DNA from: Bacteroidota bacterium
GTDB taxonomy: Bacteria > Bacteroidota > Bacteroidia > Chitinophagales > Saprospiraceae
NCBI GenBank assembly: GCA_003045895.1
Contig: PZPC01000003.1
Location: 1-64,000, forward strand
Length of the DNA stretch: 64,000 bases
Reading direction: 5' to 3'
This document shows, one piece after another, positions 26,589 to 35,707 of the stretch (the stretch's first letter is position 1; every line of letters begins with the position of its first letter). Below the pieces are notes generated by a model that was not told where the DNA came from, searched no databases, and saw only the letters and a list, made by a program, of their open reading frames with translations. The position numbers and the translations under genes were made by a program.

Positions 26589-29558
26589 ATGAAAAAACGG
26601 AGTATGCTGCTGCTGGCGGCGATGATGTTGTTTGCCCTCACCACGTGGGCGCAAGCAACCTTTCCCTACAACGGCGTGAAAGACCAGCGCGATGGATGGT
26701 ATGCCATTACCCACGCTACGGTGATACCACGGGCAGGTGAAGAGTTGGCCAATGCAACCCTGGTCATCAAGGCGGGCCGTGTTGTGAGCCTCACTGCAGG
26801 TGGAGCGGTACCCACCGGCGCCGTCGAGATCGACGCAACGGGCAAGTACGTTTATCCATCAATGATCGATCTGTACGCAGCGTACGGGTTGCCCAAAGCT
26901 ACCCCGGCGGGGGAGCGGTCGCGCGAGCAACCACAAATGATCAGCAACAAAGAAGGGGCTTACGGCTGGAATGAGGCCCTCAAACCCGAGTTTCGGGCCC
27001 ACGAGCATTTCGAACCCGACGCAAAGGCAGCTGAAAATTTACGGGCCATGGGCATTGGAATTATTTCTGCCCACCAGCAAGATGGCATTAGCCGAGGTAC
27101 CTCAACCGTTGTTACCCTCGGTGGAGACCGCGCCAATGAGCTTATCGTCAAGGAACAGGGCGCTCATTACCTGTCGTTTCAGAAAGGTATTTCTACCCAG
27201 GCTTACCCCAATTCCCTCATGGGCATTATCGCGCTGCTGCGCCAAACCTACCTGGACGGCAACTGGTACAAAAACCAGCAGGAAGAGACCAACTTTTCGC
27301 TCGCCGCCTGGAACCAGGTGCAGGCATTGCCCCAAATATTTGCCGTGGGCAACTGGCAGGAAGCCCTGCGGGCTGGTAAGATCGCCCAGGAATTTGGCCA
27401 GCGGTACATCATCAAAGGGAGTGGTGACGAATACCAGCGGCTGGGCGACCTCAAAAGCATGGGGTCCACCTTCATCTTGCCCCTGGTATTCCCCGAGGCT
27501 TATGATGTGAGTGATCCGTATGATGCCAATCAACTTACGATCGACCAATTGCGGCACTGGGAAATGGCTCCCGCCAATGCCGGCCAGGTCGCTAAAGCGA
27601 ATATTCCCTTCGCCCTTACCACCGATGGCTTCAGTAAGCCGAAAGACTTTTTTACGGCGCTCAACCAGGCCATTGCCAATGGGCTCAGTGAAACGGATGC
27701 CCTGCGGGCTTTCACCGAGACCCCCGCTGGCATCCTGGGCATTGCCAAGGACGCAGGTACCCTGGAAGCTGGCAAGTGGGCCAACTTCATGGTTACTTCC
27801 CAACCGCTGTTTGCCAAAGACACTAAAATTCACCACAACTGGGTGCAAGGCAAGCCCTATATTATTGAAGCCATCCCCGATGCCGAACTGCAAGGCCGCT
27901 ACAACCTGCTGGCCGGCGCACGGGCCTACAACCTGGTCATCAACGATAAAGGCGGGAAGATCAATATCGATGAAGACACCAACCTCGAGGTAAAATACAG
28001 CTACCAGGACGGCCTGATCAGCATGTCCTTCCCGGCAGACAAAGGCGGAGATCTCGTGCGCTTATCGGGCCTTCGCCAGGGGCAGAATCTGGGCGGGCGT
28101 GGCCAGGATGCCACGGGCAATTGGATCGATTGGCAAGCGGAATACCTCGGCGCAGTAGTGGCCGAAGAAAAGCCTGCTGAAACACCTGCCGAACCCGAAA
28201 AAGCAGCGATGGTCAGCCAAATGACCTACCCTTATGGTGCATTCGGCTGGACCGAACGCCCCCAGGCCGAAACAGTAATCATTCGCAATGCAACCCTCTG
28301 GACAAACGAAGCCGAAGGCATCCTACCCAAGGGGGATATTATGCTGCAAAACGGCAAAATTGCACAGGTTGGCGGTAGTATCCGCGGGCCGCGTGGGGCG
28401 GTTGAAGTTGATGGCACGGGCATGCACGTCACCCCGGGTATCATTGACGAGCACAGCCATATTGCCATCAGCCGGGGGGTCAACGAAGGCTCCCAGGAAA
28501 GTACCGCGGAAGTACGCATTGGCGACGTTGTCGATGCGACGGACGTTGATATTTACCGCCAGTTGGCTGGTGGTGTTACCACTTCCCAGCTTCTGCATGG
28601 TTCTGCTAATCCGATTGGTGGGCAGAGTGCGCTGATCAAGCTGCGCTGGGGATCCAGCCCCGAGCAGATGAAATTTGCCGGTGCGCCCGGTTTCATCAAG
28701 TTTGCCTTGGGTGAGAACGTGAAGCAGTCGAACCGCAGCAATGCCGGTAGCCGCTATCCACAAACCCGGATGGGGGTAGAGCAGGTTTTTGAAAACTATT
28801 TCACCGAAGCCCGCCAGTACGGCGAGGCCCTTAAGCGGGGCGCAACGGTGCGGCGCGATCTGGACCTGGAAACACTCCTGGAAATTTTGGAAGGCAAGCG
28901 ATTTATTACCTGTCACTCTTACCAACAGGGAGAAATCAACATGCTGATGAAGGTCGCCGACCGCTTTGGTTTCCGGGTCAATACCTTTACCCACATCCTG
29001 GAAGGTTACAAAGTGGCCGATAAAATGGCCAAACACGGCGTTGGCGCTTCTTCGTTCTCCGACTGGTGGGCCTACAAGTACGAGGTGGTGGAAGCTATTC
29101 CCTACAACGGTGCACTCATGCACGAACAAGGGGTAACCGTCGCTTTCAATTCGGACGACGCCGAAATGGCCCGACGCCTGAACCAGGAGGCAGGCAAAGC
29201 CGTCTTGTTCGGCGGGGTATCCGAAGTGGAGGCACTCAAGTTTGTCACACTCAACCCGGCTAAATTGCTCCATGTCGACGACCGCGTTGGTAGCCTCAAA
29301 GTGGGTAAAGATGCCGATATCGTACTGTGGACCGATAATCCCTTGTCCGTTTACGCCCGGGCGCAACAGACCTACGTCGATGGTATCAAATTCTTTGATA
29401 TCGAAGCCGACAAAGTGCTCCAGCAAAGCTTGCAGGCCGAACGCCATGCACTGATCCAGAAGATGTTGCAAGCCAAGGACGGTGGTGCAAAAACGCAGGC
29501 CAGCGGTGGTCGGGGTAAGCGGCAGTACCATTGCGATACGGAGGATGATGAAGGGTAA
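26589..29558 (+). CDS. Exported double amidohydrolase-family protein
   Basis: A 989-residue protein with a Sec signal peptide (MLLLAAMMLFALTTWAQA). Two amidohydrolase modules follow each other. The first (about 25-545) ends its entry strand in YPSMIDLYAAYG, without the metal-binding HxH. The second (about 565-960) has the intact EHSHI motif (His622, His624), TCHSYQQGE, HILEGY and the catalytic Asp in FNSDDAEM near 854. Only the C-terminal module should be active, hydrolysing an unknown amide, perhaps a peptide-like or imidazolone-like substrate in the periplasm. The C-terminal ~25 residues are polar and basic. The next gene encodes a further family member. Confidence 0.85.
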   Translation: MKKRSMLLLAAMMLFALTTWAQATFPYNGVKDQRDGWYAITHATVIPRAGEELANATLVIKAGRVVSLTAGGAVPTGAVEIDATGKYVYPSMIDLYAAYGLPKATPAGERSREQPQMISNKEGAYGWNEALKPEFRAHEHFEPDAKAAENLRAMGIGIISAHQQDGISRGTSTVVTLGGDRANELIVKEQGAHYLSFQKGISTQAYPNSLMGIIALLRQTYLDGNWYKNQQEETNFSLAAWNQVQALPQIFAVGNWQEALRAGKIAQEFGQRYIIKGSGDEYQRLGDLKSMGSTFILPLVFPEAYDVSDPYDANQLTIDQLRHWEMAPANAGQVAKANIPFALTTDGFSKPKDFFTALNQAIANGLSETDALRAFTETPAGILGIAKDAGTLEAGKWANFMVTSQPLFAKDTKIHHNWVQGKPYIIEAIPDAELQGRYNLLAGARAYNLVINDKGGKINIDEDTNLEVKYSYQDGLISMSFPADKGGDLVRLSGLRQGQNLGGRGQDATGNWIDWQAEYLGAVVAEEKPAETPAEPEKAAMVSQMTYPYGAFGWTERPQAETVIIRNATLWTNEAEGILPKGDIMLQNGKIAQVGGSIRGPRGAVEVDGTGMHVTPGIIDEHSHIAISRGVNEGSQESTAEVRIGDVVDATDVDIYRQLAGGVTTSQLLHGSANPIGGQSALIKLRWGSSPEQMKFAGAPGFIKFALGENVKQSNRSNAGSRYPQTRMGVEQVFENYFTEARQYGEALKRGATVRRDLDLETLLEILEGKRFITCHSYQQGEINMLMKVADRFGFRVNTFTHILEGYKVADKMAKHGVGASSFSDWWAYKYEVVEAIPYNGALMHEQGVTVAFNSDDAEMARRLNQEAGKAVLFGGVSEVEALKFVTLNPAKLLHVDDRVGSLKVGKDADIVLWTDNPLSVYARAQQTYVDGIKFFDIEADKVLQQSLQAERHALIQKMLQAKDGGAKTQASGGRGKRQYHCDTEDDEG

Positions 29559-29568
29559 GGGGGGATCT

Positions 29569-29603
29569 GAAATCGGAAATCGGAAGTGGGAAGTGGGAAG
29601 TTG
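29569..29603. repeat. Five tandem heptamers between the amidohydrolase genes
   Basis: Five consecutive 7-base units read GAAATCG, GAAATCG, GAAGTGG, GAAGTGG, GAAGTTG. They begin 11 bases after the first amidohydrolase stop. Heptamer arrays of this kind are known from several bacterial groups and expand by slippage. No function is evident. Confidence 0.75.
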
Positions 29604-29653
29604 AAAATTAATATTCAAAAAGAACCCGGTGGGGTTTTACAATATAAAAAAAC

Positions 29654-30937
29654 ATGCAAAAGATAATCTTCATTGCCATTATGGCGCTCACGAGTTGGAC
29701 GCTGGCGGCCCAGAGCCCCGTGCCGGCGGCGGCCCAGGCGGGGCCGATTGCGATCGTGGGTGGCACGGCGCACCTGGGCAACGGACAAGTTGTTGAAAAT
29801 GCGCTGATCACCTTAGAGGCGGGGAAAATTACCCGGGTTGACCAGGCTTCGGCCAAAATCGACCTGAGTGGTTTCACCAAAATAGATGCTACCGGTAAGC
29901 ACATTTACCCGGGCTTCATTGCTGCCAATACTCAGTTGGGCCTCGTAGAAATTGGTGCCGTAAATGCGACCCACGACGAAGCCGAAACGGGTGATTTTAA
30001 CCCCAATACCCGGGCGTTGATCGCTTACAATACGGACTCCCAGGTGACGCCTACGGTGCGTTCGCGCGGCGTCCTTTACGCCCAGACGACCCCCCAGGGT
30101 GGCCGCTTGTCGGGTTCTTCGAGTATCGTGCAACTGGATGCCTGGAATTGGGAAGACGCTGCCGTGCTTGCCGACGACGGTTTGCACCTGGAATGGCCGC
30201 GCCGCCGCTCCTATAACTGGCGCCAGGGAGAATGGACTAAAAACGAAAGCTACGATGCCCAGGTGCGGGAAATTGCGGATTTTCTGGAACAGAGTCGGGC
30301 CTACTGCGCAACTACCAACCGCAAGGAGCACAACCTCCGCCTGGCAGCTACCTGTGGCCTCTTCAGTGGTCAGCAGCGCCTGTTCGTCCACGCTGACCTG
30401 GCAAAAGACATGGAGCAGGCCATCCTGTTGGGCCAACAATTCGGGTTGCAGCTGGTCCTGGTTGGTGCTGGCGAAAGCTACCTGATCACCGATTTGTTGA
30501 AAACGGCTAACGTGCCGGTAATCCTGGGCTCCACGCATGCCTTGCCGGCTACCCTGGACAGCGACGTAGACCAACCCTACAAAACACCGGCCCAACTGGC
30601 GGCCGCAGGGGTGCAATTTTGTCTGAGCCACGAGGGGTACTGGGAGCAGCGCAACCTGCCTTTTCAGGCGGGTACAGCCGTGGCCTACGGCTTGCCTTAC
30701 GAACGCGCCGTGCAGGCCATTACCCTGGATGCCGCCCGAATCCTGGGGGTAGCTGATCGGTTGGGATCCCTGGAGACGGGTAAAGATGCTTCTCTCCTCA
30801 TCACTTCGGGTGATGCCCTGGACATGCGCACCAGTACGGTAGAGGTAGCCTTCATCGCCGGACGGCAGATTGACCTCGACAACAAACAGGCAGCGCTGTA
30901 CCGTAAGTTTAAAACAAAATATGACCGCGGAGAGTAA
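29654..30937 (+). CDS. Exported amidohydrolase-family protein lacking the metal-binding HxH
   Basis: A 427-residue protein with a signal peptide (IIFIAIMALTSWTLAAQ). The amidohydrolase fold is clear from IDATGKHIYPGFIAANTQLGL and the C-terminal ADRLGSLETGKDASLLITSGD, but the HxH that binds metal is replaced by AANTQ. Other ligands are also missing. It resembles the N-terminal half of the preceding protein and likely forms a complex with it, or acts as a non-enzymatic partner. A co-transcribed pair is likely, with a 95-base gap holding heptamer repeats. Confidence 0.8.
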   Translation: MQKIIFIAIMALTSWTLAAQSPVPAAAQAGPIAIVGGTAHLGNGQVVENALITLEAGKITRVDQASAKIDLSGFTKIDATGKHIYPGFIAANTQLGLVEIGAVNATHDEAETGDFNPNTRALIAYNTDSQVTPTVRSRGVLYAQTTPQGGRLSGSSSIVQLDAWNWEDAAVLADDGLHLEWPRRRSYNWRQGEWTKNESYDAQVREIADFLEQSRAYCATTNRKEHNLRLAATCGLFSGQQRLFVHADLAKDMEQAILLGQQFGLQLVLVGAGESYLITDLLKTANVPVILGSTHALPATLDSDVDQPYKTPAQLAAAGVQFCLSHEGYWEQRNLPFQAGTAVAYGLPYERAVQAITLDAARILGVADRLGSLETGKDASLLITSGDALDMRTSTVEVAFIAGRQIDLDNKQAALYRKFKTKYDRGE

Positions 30938-30976
30938 TACTTAAGTAAAAAAAGTGCGGTTAATCTTTTCCTTTGT

Positions 30977-30984
30977 TATATTTG
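30977..30984 (+). promoter_or_regulatory. Bacteroidota -7 element (TATATTTG) of rel
   Basis: Exact TAnnTTTG, 66 bases before the rel ATG. Transcription would start near 30991, so the hairpin at 30989-31016 would form the very 5' end of the mRNA. Confidence 0.6.
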
Positions 30985-30988
30985 TTAT

Positions 30989-31016
30989 AATGGGTTGGGC
31001 TACTGCCTAACCCATT
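30989..31016 (+). promoter_or_regulatory. Stem-loop at the 5' end of the rel transcript
   Basis: Positions 30989-31000 and 31005-31016 pair over 12 bp with one G-U and a TACT loop. No T-run follows, so it is not a classic terminator of the upstream gene. It could protect the mRNA or control translation. Confidence 0.55.
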
Positions 31017-31050
31017 GTAGTTTATTGAAAATATAGCGGGACAGCTAAAC

Positions 31051-33270
31051 ATGATAACGGAAATAACCCACGTAGAGGATGGTGAAAAAAAGCTGATTCA
31101 GAGCGCCTACCGGCAGTTGCTGCGTTCGATCAAGTCTGAGATGGACGAGACCGATCAGAAAAACATCCGCCGGGCGTACGAATTGGCAGTGGAGGCTCAT
31201 GCTTCACAGCGGCGGAAGTCGGGAGAACCTTACATCCTGCACCCCATTGCCGTAGCACGCATTTGCGCCGAAGAAATAGGCCTGGGCCCTACGGCCATCG
31301 TAGCGGCCTTGCTGCACGATGTCGTAGAAGATACGGATATTACCCTGACGGATATCCAAAAGCAGTTTGGGGTGCAGATCGCCAAAATGGTGGATGGGCT
31401 GACCAAATTGGACGGTGCCTACAACTCCGAGAGCCCGCAGGCCGAAAATTTCAAAAAAGTCCTCAGTACACTGGTGGAAGACGTGCGGATTGTGCTCATC
31501 AAGATGGCCGATCGCCTGCACAATATGCGGACGCTGGGCTCCATGCCGCCGCACAAGCAACTTAAAATTGCCGCCGAGACGAGTTACATTTACGCCCCGC
31601 TGGCCCACCGGCTCGGCCTGTACGCTTTCCGTACGGAGTTTCTGGATCTGTGTATGAAGATTACCGATCCGGAAGACTACCAGGCGATTGCCAAAAAACT
31701 GCAGGAAACCAAACGCAGCCGCGAAGATTATATCCAGTCTTTTATTGCGCCACTCAAGAAGCAACTGGATGAGATGGATGTGAAATACCGGATTTTTGGG
31801 CGGGCCAAGTCCATTTATTCCATCTGGAACAAACTCAAAAACAAGTCGGTCTCTTTTGATGAAATTTATGACCTCTTTGCGGTTCGGATCATTTTGAATG
31901 TGCCACCCAAGAAGGAAAAACTTTTTTGCTGGCAGGCCTACAGTATTGTTACCGATGTGCATCGCCCCATTACGGAACGACTGAAAGATTGGATCACCAC
32001 CCCCAAAGCCAACGGCTACGAATCGTTACACACCACCGTGGTAGGGTCGCAGGGGCGGTTCGTGGAAGTACAGATCCGTACCGAGCGCATGGACGAAATT
32101 GCGGAACGGGGTTTTGCGGCGCACTGGAAATACAAGGGCGTCAACAATGCCGACGATGTTTTCGAACGGTGGCTGGACAGCGTGCGTGAAATACTCGAAG
32201 ACCCTGAAGGAAGCCCCGTAGAGTTTTTGGACAGTTTCAAAGCCAACAGCCTTTTCAACGAAGAGGTGTATATCTACACCCCCAAAGGAGACTTGCGCGT
32301 CTTGCCAAAAGGAGCGACGGCGCTGGATTTTGCTTTCAGTATCCACTCGGATGTAGGCTACCACTGCACGGCCATCAAAATCGATAACCAGATCGTACCG
32401 ATGGGCCGGATGCTGAAGAACGGCGACCGGGTAGAGATCATCACCAACAACAGCCAGAAGCCCTCGGAAGACTGGCTCAAGCTGGTGACCACGGGTAAAG
32501 CGAAGGCCAAGATCCGCTCGGCCATGAAGGAAGAGCGGCGCCACAAAGGGGAACTGGGAAAAGAAGCACTGGGCCGGAAATTTAAAAACCTGCGCCTGCA
32601 AGCCTACGAGGAAGCCATCGAGTTGCTGGTGCGGCACTACCGCTTGAACAGCCACGTGGATCTGTACTTCGCTATTGCCATGAATACCCTCACGATTCCC
32701 GAGATATTTAAAAAATTTCACGTCGAACACGGCCGCCTGAAGCTCATTGAAACGCTGAAGCCCGTAGAAACTAAAAAGGAAGAACCCGTCAGGCGGCCGC
32801 GCGCCTTGCCCCCGGTACCCCGCCTGATGATCAACGGAGAGCCCGGAGAGCAGTATGATTATGCGCTGGCTACCTGCTGTAACCCCGTGTTGGGCGACAA
32901 CATCTTCGCCTACCTCACCGCTAATGCTGGCCTTAAAATTCACCGCATCAACTGCCCCAATGCCGCTAACCTCATGGTCAATTACGGTTACCGCATTATG
33001 AAAGCCGACTGGTCGAGCACGGTTACGCAGACCAATTTTGTCACGCGGTTGAAAATTACAGGCATTGATGATGGCCCCGGGGTAATTGAACGACTCACCC
33101 ACCAACTTTCCCTCATGGGATTGAATATCCGCTCCCTCAATATCGCGGGTACCGAAGGTTTTTTTGAAGCCGATCTCAGCCTCGTCGTCTCCAATACCGA
33201 CCAGTTGAACCAGGCTAGCCGAGCGTTGAAGAACTTGTCGAACATTTCAACTGTTACCAGAATAGAGTAA
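31051..33270 (+). CDS. rel: Bifunctional (p)ppGpp synthetase/hydrolase (RelA/SpoT family)
   Basis: Sets the level of the stringent alarmone. The 739-residue protein has the long Rel layout: HD hydrolase domain with His89-Asp90 and Glu93-Asp94 in LLHDVVEDT, synthetase domain (about 230-345: FGRAKSIYSIWNKL, NGYESLHTTVVG), TGS domain (about 400-460: VYIYTPKGDLRVLPKGATALDFAF), a helical/zinc-finger region with Cys-Cys (ATCCNPVLGDNI) and a C-terminal ACT domain. The intact HDxxED means hydrolysis is retained. It leads a tight set with fur, a STAS protein and purA (gaps of 9, 9 and 35 bases). Confidence 0.95.
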   Translation: MITEITHVEDGEKKLIQSAYRQLLRSIKSEMDETDQKNIRRAYELAVEAHASQRRKSGEPYILHPIAVARICAEEIGLGPTAIVAALLHDVVEDTDITLTDIQKQFGVQIAKMVDGLTKLDGAYNSESPQAENFKKVLSTLVEDVRIVLIKMADRLHNMRTLGSMPPHKQLKIAAETSYIYAPLAHRLGLYAFRTEFLDLCMKITDPEDYQAIAKKLQETKRSREDYIQSFIAPLKKQLDEMDVKYRIFGRAKSIYSIWNKLKNKSVSFDEIYDLFAVRIILNVPPKKEKLFCWQAYSIVTDVHRPITERLKDWITTPKANGYESLHTTVVGSQGRFVEVQIRTERMDEIAERGFAAHWKYKGVNNADDVFERWLDSVREILEDPEGSPVEFLDSFKANSLFNEEVYIYTPKGDLRVLPKGATALDFAFSIHSDVGYHCTAIKIDNQIVPMGRMLKNGDRVEIITNNSQKPSEDWLKLVTTGKAKAKIRSAMKEERRHKGELGKEALGRKFKNLRLQAYEEAIELLVRHYRLNSHVDLYFAIAMNTLTIPEIFKKFHVEHGRLKLIETLKPVETKKEEPVRRPRALPPVPRLMINGEPGEQYDYALATCCNPVLGDNIFAYLTANAGLKIHRINCPNAANLMVNYGYRIMKADWSSTVTQTNFVTRLKITGIDDGPGVIERLTHQLSLMGLNIRSLNIAGTEGFFEADLSLVVSNTDQLNQASRALKNLSNISTVTRIE

Positions 33271-33279
33271 AGTAAGATT

Positions 33280-33786
33280 ATGACAAAGGAAAACGATAAA
33301 ATAGAGATTATTACCGCCGTGAAAAATATTTTCTCTTCCTACCTGGAGAAGCACGGGCTGCGGAAGACACCGGAGCGCTATGCTATTTTGGAGGAAATTT
33401 ACAAACGGACTGATCACTTTGATGCCGAAGCGCTCTATATTCACATGAAGACCCAAAACTACCGGGTGAGCCGGGCCACGGTGTACAATACCCTGGAGTT
33501 GTTGGTCAACTGTGACCTGGTGACCAAACACCAGTTTGGAAAAAATTTGGCCCAGTACGAAAAATCTTACGGCTACAAACAGCACGACCACATCATTTGT
33601 GTAGATTGTAGCAAAGTGCTGGAATTTTGCGATCCTCGCATCCAACAGATCAAGAGCATGATGGGGGAATTGCTCCATTTTAATATTACCCATCACTCCC
33701 TAAATTTATACGGCCAGTGCCAGGGTGCCTGTGAAAAGACCAGACAGGATAACCCAAGCGTCGTAGAAGTGGAAGAAGTTCGCTAA
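33280..33786 (+). CDS. Fur-family metal/peroxide-responsive repressor
   Basis: A 168-residue winged-helix regulator. The DNA-binding part (about 20-90) has [27 protein letters not shown] and [13 protein letters not shown]. The dimer domain has the metal site [18 protein letters not shown] and the terminal CQGAC pair, a probable structural zinc site. Family members sense Fe, Zn, Mn or peroxide; which one cannot be decided. It starts 9 bases after rel, an unusual place for a metalloregulator and a hint of co-expression with the stringent response. Confidence 0.92.
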   Translation: MTKENDKIEIITAVKNIFSSYLEKHGLRKTPERYAILEEIYKRTDHFDAEALYIHMKTQNYRVSRATVYNTLELLVNCDLVTKHQFGKNLAQYEKSYGYKQHDHIICVDCSKVLEFCDPRIQQIKSMMGELLHFNITHHSLNLYGQCQGACEKTRQDNPSVVEVEEVR

Positions 33787-33791
33787 TTTTG
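33784..33791 (+). promoter_or_regulatory. Internal -7 element (TAATTTTG) before the STAS gene
   Basis: Exact TAnnTTTG overlapping the fur stop codon and only four bases before the STAS ATG. If used, the STAS-purA transcript would be leaderless, which lets purA be expressed apart from rel. Confidence 0.5.
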
Positions 33792-33795
33792 CGGC

Positions 33796-34167
33796 ATGGA
33801 CGATAAGGCCTTTCAACTGATTCAATCAAACAAGATAAATGTGCTACGGGTGGATAACCTGTTGAGCGAGTACAAGAATCGTGAAATTCTTACGGTAGCA
33901 CAAGATGCCATTGATGCAGGGTTTACTAAATTTGTCGTGGATTTAGACGGCATGCTCTACACCAATAGCGTTGGTCTTAATTTTTTGATCTCCCTCCAGG
34001 CCCGGTGTCAGGATCGGGAAGGAATGGTAGTCATTGCCAATGCTTCCAAAAAAATCATACAATTGCTGGAAATCACCAAGCTCCAGCCGTTGTTTCATTT
34101 AACTGATTCGGTAAAAGCTGGTCTTTTATTGATCAACAAGACAAAAAAACAGGAAGATCCAGGTTGA
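33796..34167 (+). CDS. STAS-domain protein (anti-sigma factor antagonist-like)
   Basis: A 123-residue single-domain STAS protein. The core motif LDGMLYTNSVGLNFLISLQ (about 53-71) carries the Ser position phosphorylated in SpoIIAA-type antagonists, and the next part (MVVIANASKKIIQLLEITKLQPLFHLTDS) completes the fold. Such proteins release a sigma factor or another partner by binding an anti-sigma kinase. No kinase or sigma gene is adjacent, so its partner must be elsewhere. It sits between fur and purA. Confidence 0.8.
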   Translation: MDDKAFQLIQSNKINVLRVDNLLSEYKNREILTVAQDAIDAGFTKFVVDLDGMLYTNSVGLNFLISLQARCQDREGMVVIANASKKIIQLLEITKLQPLFHLTDSVKAGLLLINKTKKQEDPG

Positions 34168-34202
34168 TCTTTTTGCTTCTGTCTTTAAATATTCACTTCC
34201 GC

Positions 34203-35489
34203 ATGACGGTAGATGTACTTTTAGGCCTGCAGTGGGGCGACGAAGGAAAAGGGAAAATTGTTGATTATCTGGCTCCTCGTTACGATATCATTGCCCGTTT
34301 TCAAGGTGGCCCCAACGCGGGACACACCCTGGTTTTTGAGGGCAAAAAGCATGTTTTGCATACGGTTCCTTCGGGTATTTTTCGCGAAGCACAACTGAAT
34401 CTTATCGGCAATGGGGTGGTCATTGACCCCGTAACCCTGGCCCGCGAGCTCGAAGAGCTGACGGCCGTAGGGGTCGATTATGCCGACCGCCTGCTGGTTG
34501 CACGTAAGGCACACCTCATCCTGCCTACGCACCGCTACCTGGACAAAGCCAGTGAAAACGCCAAAGGCAAGGAGAAAATAGGCTCTACCCTGAAGGGTAT
34601 TGGCCCGACTTATATGGACAAGACCGGTCGGAACGGCCTGCGGGTTGGCGATCTGGAGGCGGCCGATTTTCGGCAACGCTATGATAATCTCAAAGCCAAG
34701 CACCTGGAATTACTGCAAATTTACCCGGCAGTCGACTTTGACCTCGAGGGAGAAGAAGCCAAGTGGTTGGTGGCTGCCGAGAAACTACGCCAGCTCCACC
34801 TGGTCGACGGGGAGTATTATATCAACCAGGCGCTTCGCAATGGCAAGCGCGTACTGGCCGAAGGGGCGCAGGGCTCCATGCTCGACATTGACTACGGGAC
34901 TTATCCATTTGTGACGTCGTCGAATACCATCACGGCGGGTGTTTGCACCGGTTTAGGAGTGAGCCCCCAGAAAATAGGGGAAGTTATCGGCATCACCAAG
35001 GCGTATTGTACCCGGGTAGGTTCAGGCCCTTTCCCCACGGAATTATTTGATGATATGGGCGAGTTCCTGCGCCAGGAAGGTGCAGAATTTGGCGCGACCA
35101 CCGGCCGGCCCCGCCGTTGTGGCTGGATCGACCTGCCGCAGTTGCGCTACACCATTATGTTGAATGGCGTCACCCAGCTGGTCGTCACCAAAATTGATGT
35201 GCTCAATAAGCTGGAGGAAATTAAAATGGCCACGGCCTACGAACAGGACGGCGAATTGACCCAACGGCTACCCTACGACTTGTGCGACGAATCCTGTCAG
35301 CCCCATTACGAATCCTTTGCCGGTTGGCAAACGGATCTGGAGCGCGTAGCTACTTATGGTATGCTACCTGCCACGGCGCAGGAATTCATTGTCGAGTTAG
35401 AAAACCGCCTGGATGTACCCGTTACCATGGTATCTATCGGCCCCGGGCGACGCCAATTGTTGGAAAAGACGCAATTGATGGATAAGTAA
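34203..35489 (+). CDS. purA: Adenylosuccinate synthetase
   Basis: Makes adenylosuccinate from IMP, Asp and GTP, the first committed step to AMP. The 428-residue protein begins DVLLGLQWGDEGKGKIVDYL, the P-loop-like active-site segment with catalytic Asp, and has GPNAGHT and GIGPTYMDK and TTGRPRRCGWID near the C-terminal third. The start at 34203 removes an unrelated hydrophobic extension. The family is a known target of (p)ppGpp inhibition, and here it lies in the same run as rel. Confidence 0.95.
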   Translation: MTVDVLLGLQWGDEGKGKIVDYLAPRYDIIARFQGGPNAGHTLVFEGKKHVLHTVPSGIFREAQLNLIGNGVVIDPVTLARELEELTAVGVDYADRLLVARKAHLILPTHRYLDKASENAKGKEKIGSTLKGIGPTYMDKTGRNGLRVGDLEAADFRQRYDNLKAKHLELLQIYPAVDFDLEGEEAKWLVAAEKLRQLHLVDGEYYINQALRNGKRVLAEGAQGSMLDIDYGTYPFVTSSNTITAGVCTGLGVSPQKIGEVIGITKAYCTRVGSGPFPTELFDDMGEFLRQEGAEFGATTGRPRRCGWIDLPQLRYTIMLNGVTQLVVTKIDVLNKLEEIKMATAYEQDGELTQRLPYDLCDESCQPHYESFAGWQTDLERVATYGMLPATAQEFIVELENRLDVPVTMVSIGPGRRQLLEKTQLMDK

Positions 35490-35513
35490 GCCGGCAACCA
35501 GGCAGGTTCCGGC
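35490..35513 (+). terminator. Hairpin after purA, weak terminator
   Basis: GCCGG (35490-35494) and CCGGC (35509-35513), with AACC/GGTT inside, make a 9-bp stem with one bulged C. There is no T-run, so termination would be factor-dependent or partial. Confidence 0.35.
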
Positions 35514-35707
35514 GATTGGAAATCCGAAAAAATTATCCATTGCTACACAATTCCCGTGGTGTCACGTCGTTTTGTTGTGTAAGAATACTTCATTAACACT
35601 CTTTTAAAACAACCTTAGGGTCTAACGTATAATATTACGCCTGAGGGGGGGGACCAGAGGACAAGTGCTTCGGCAAAAAGCCTCATCTTCAAACTGCCTA
35701 CACAATT

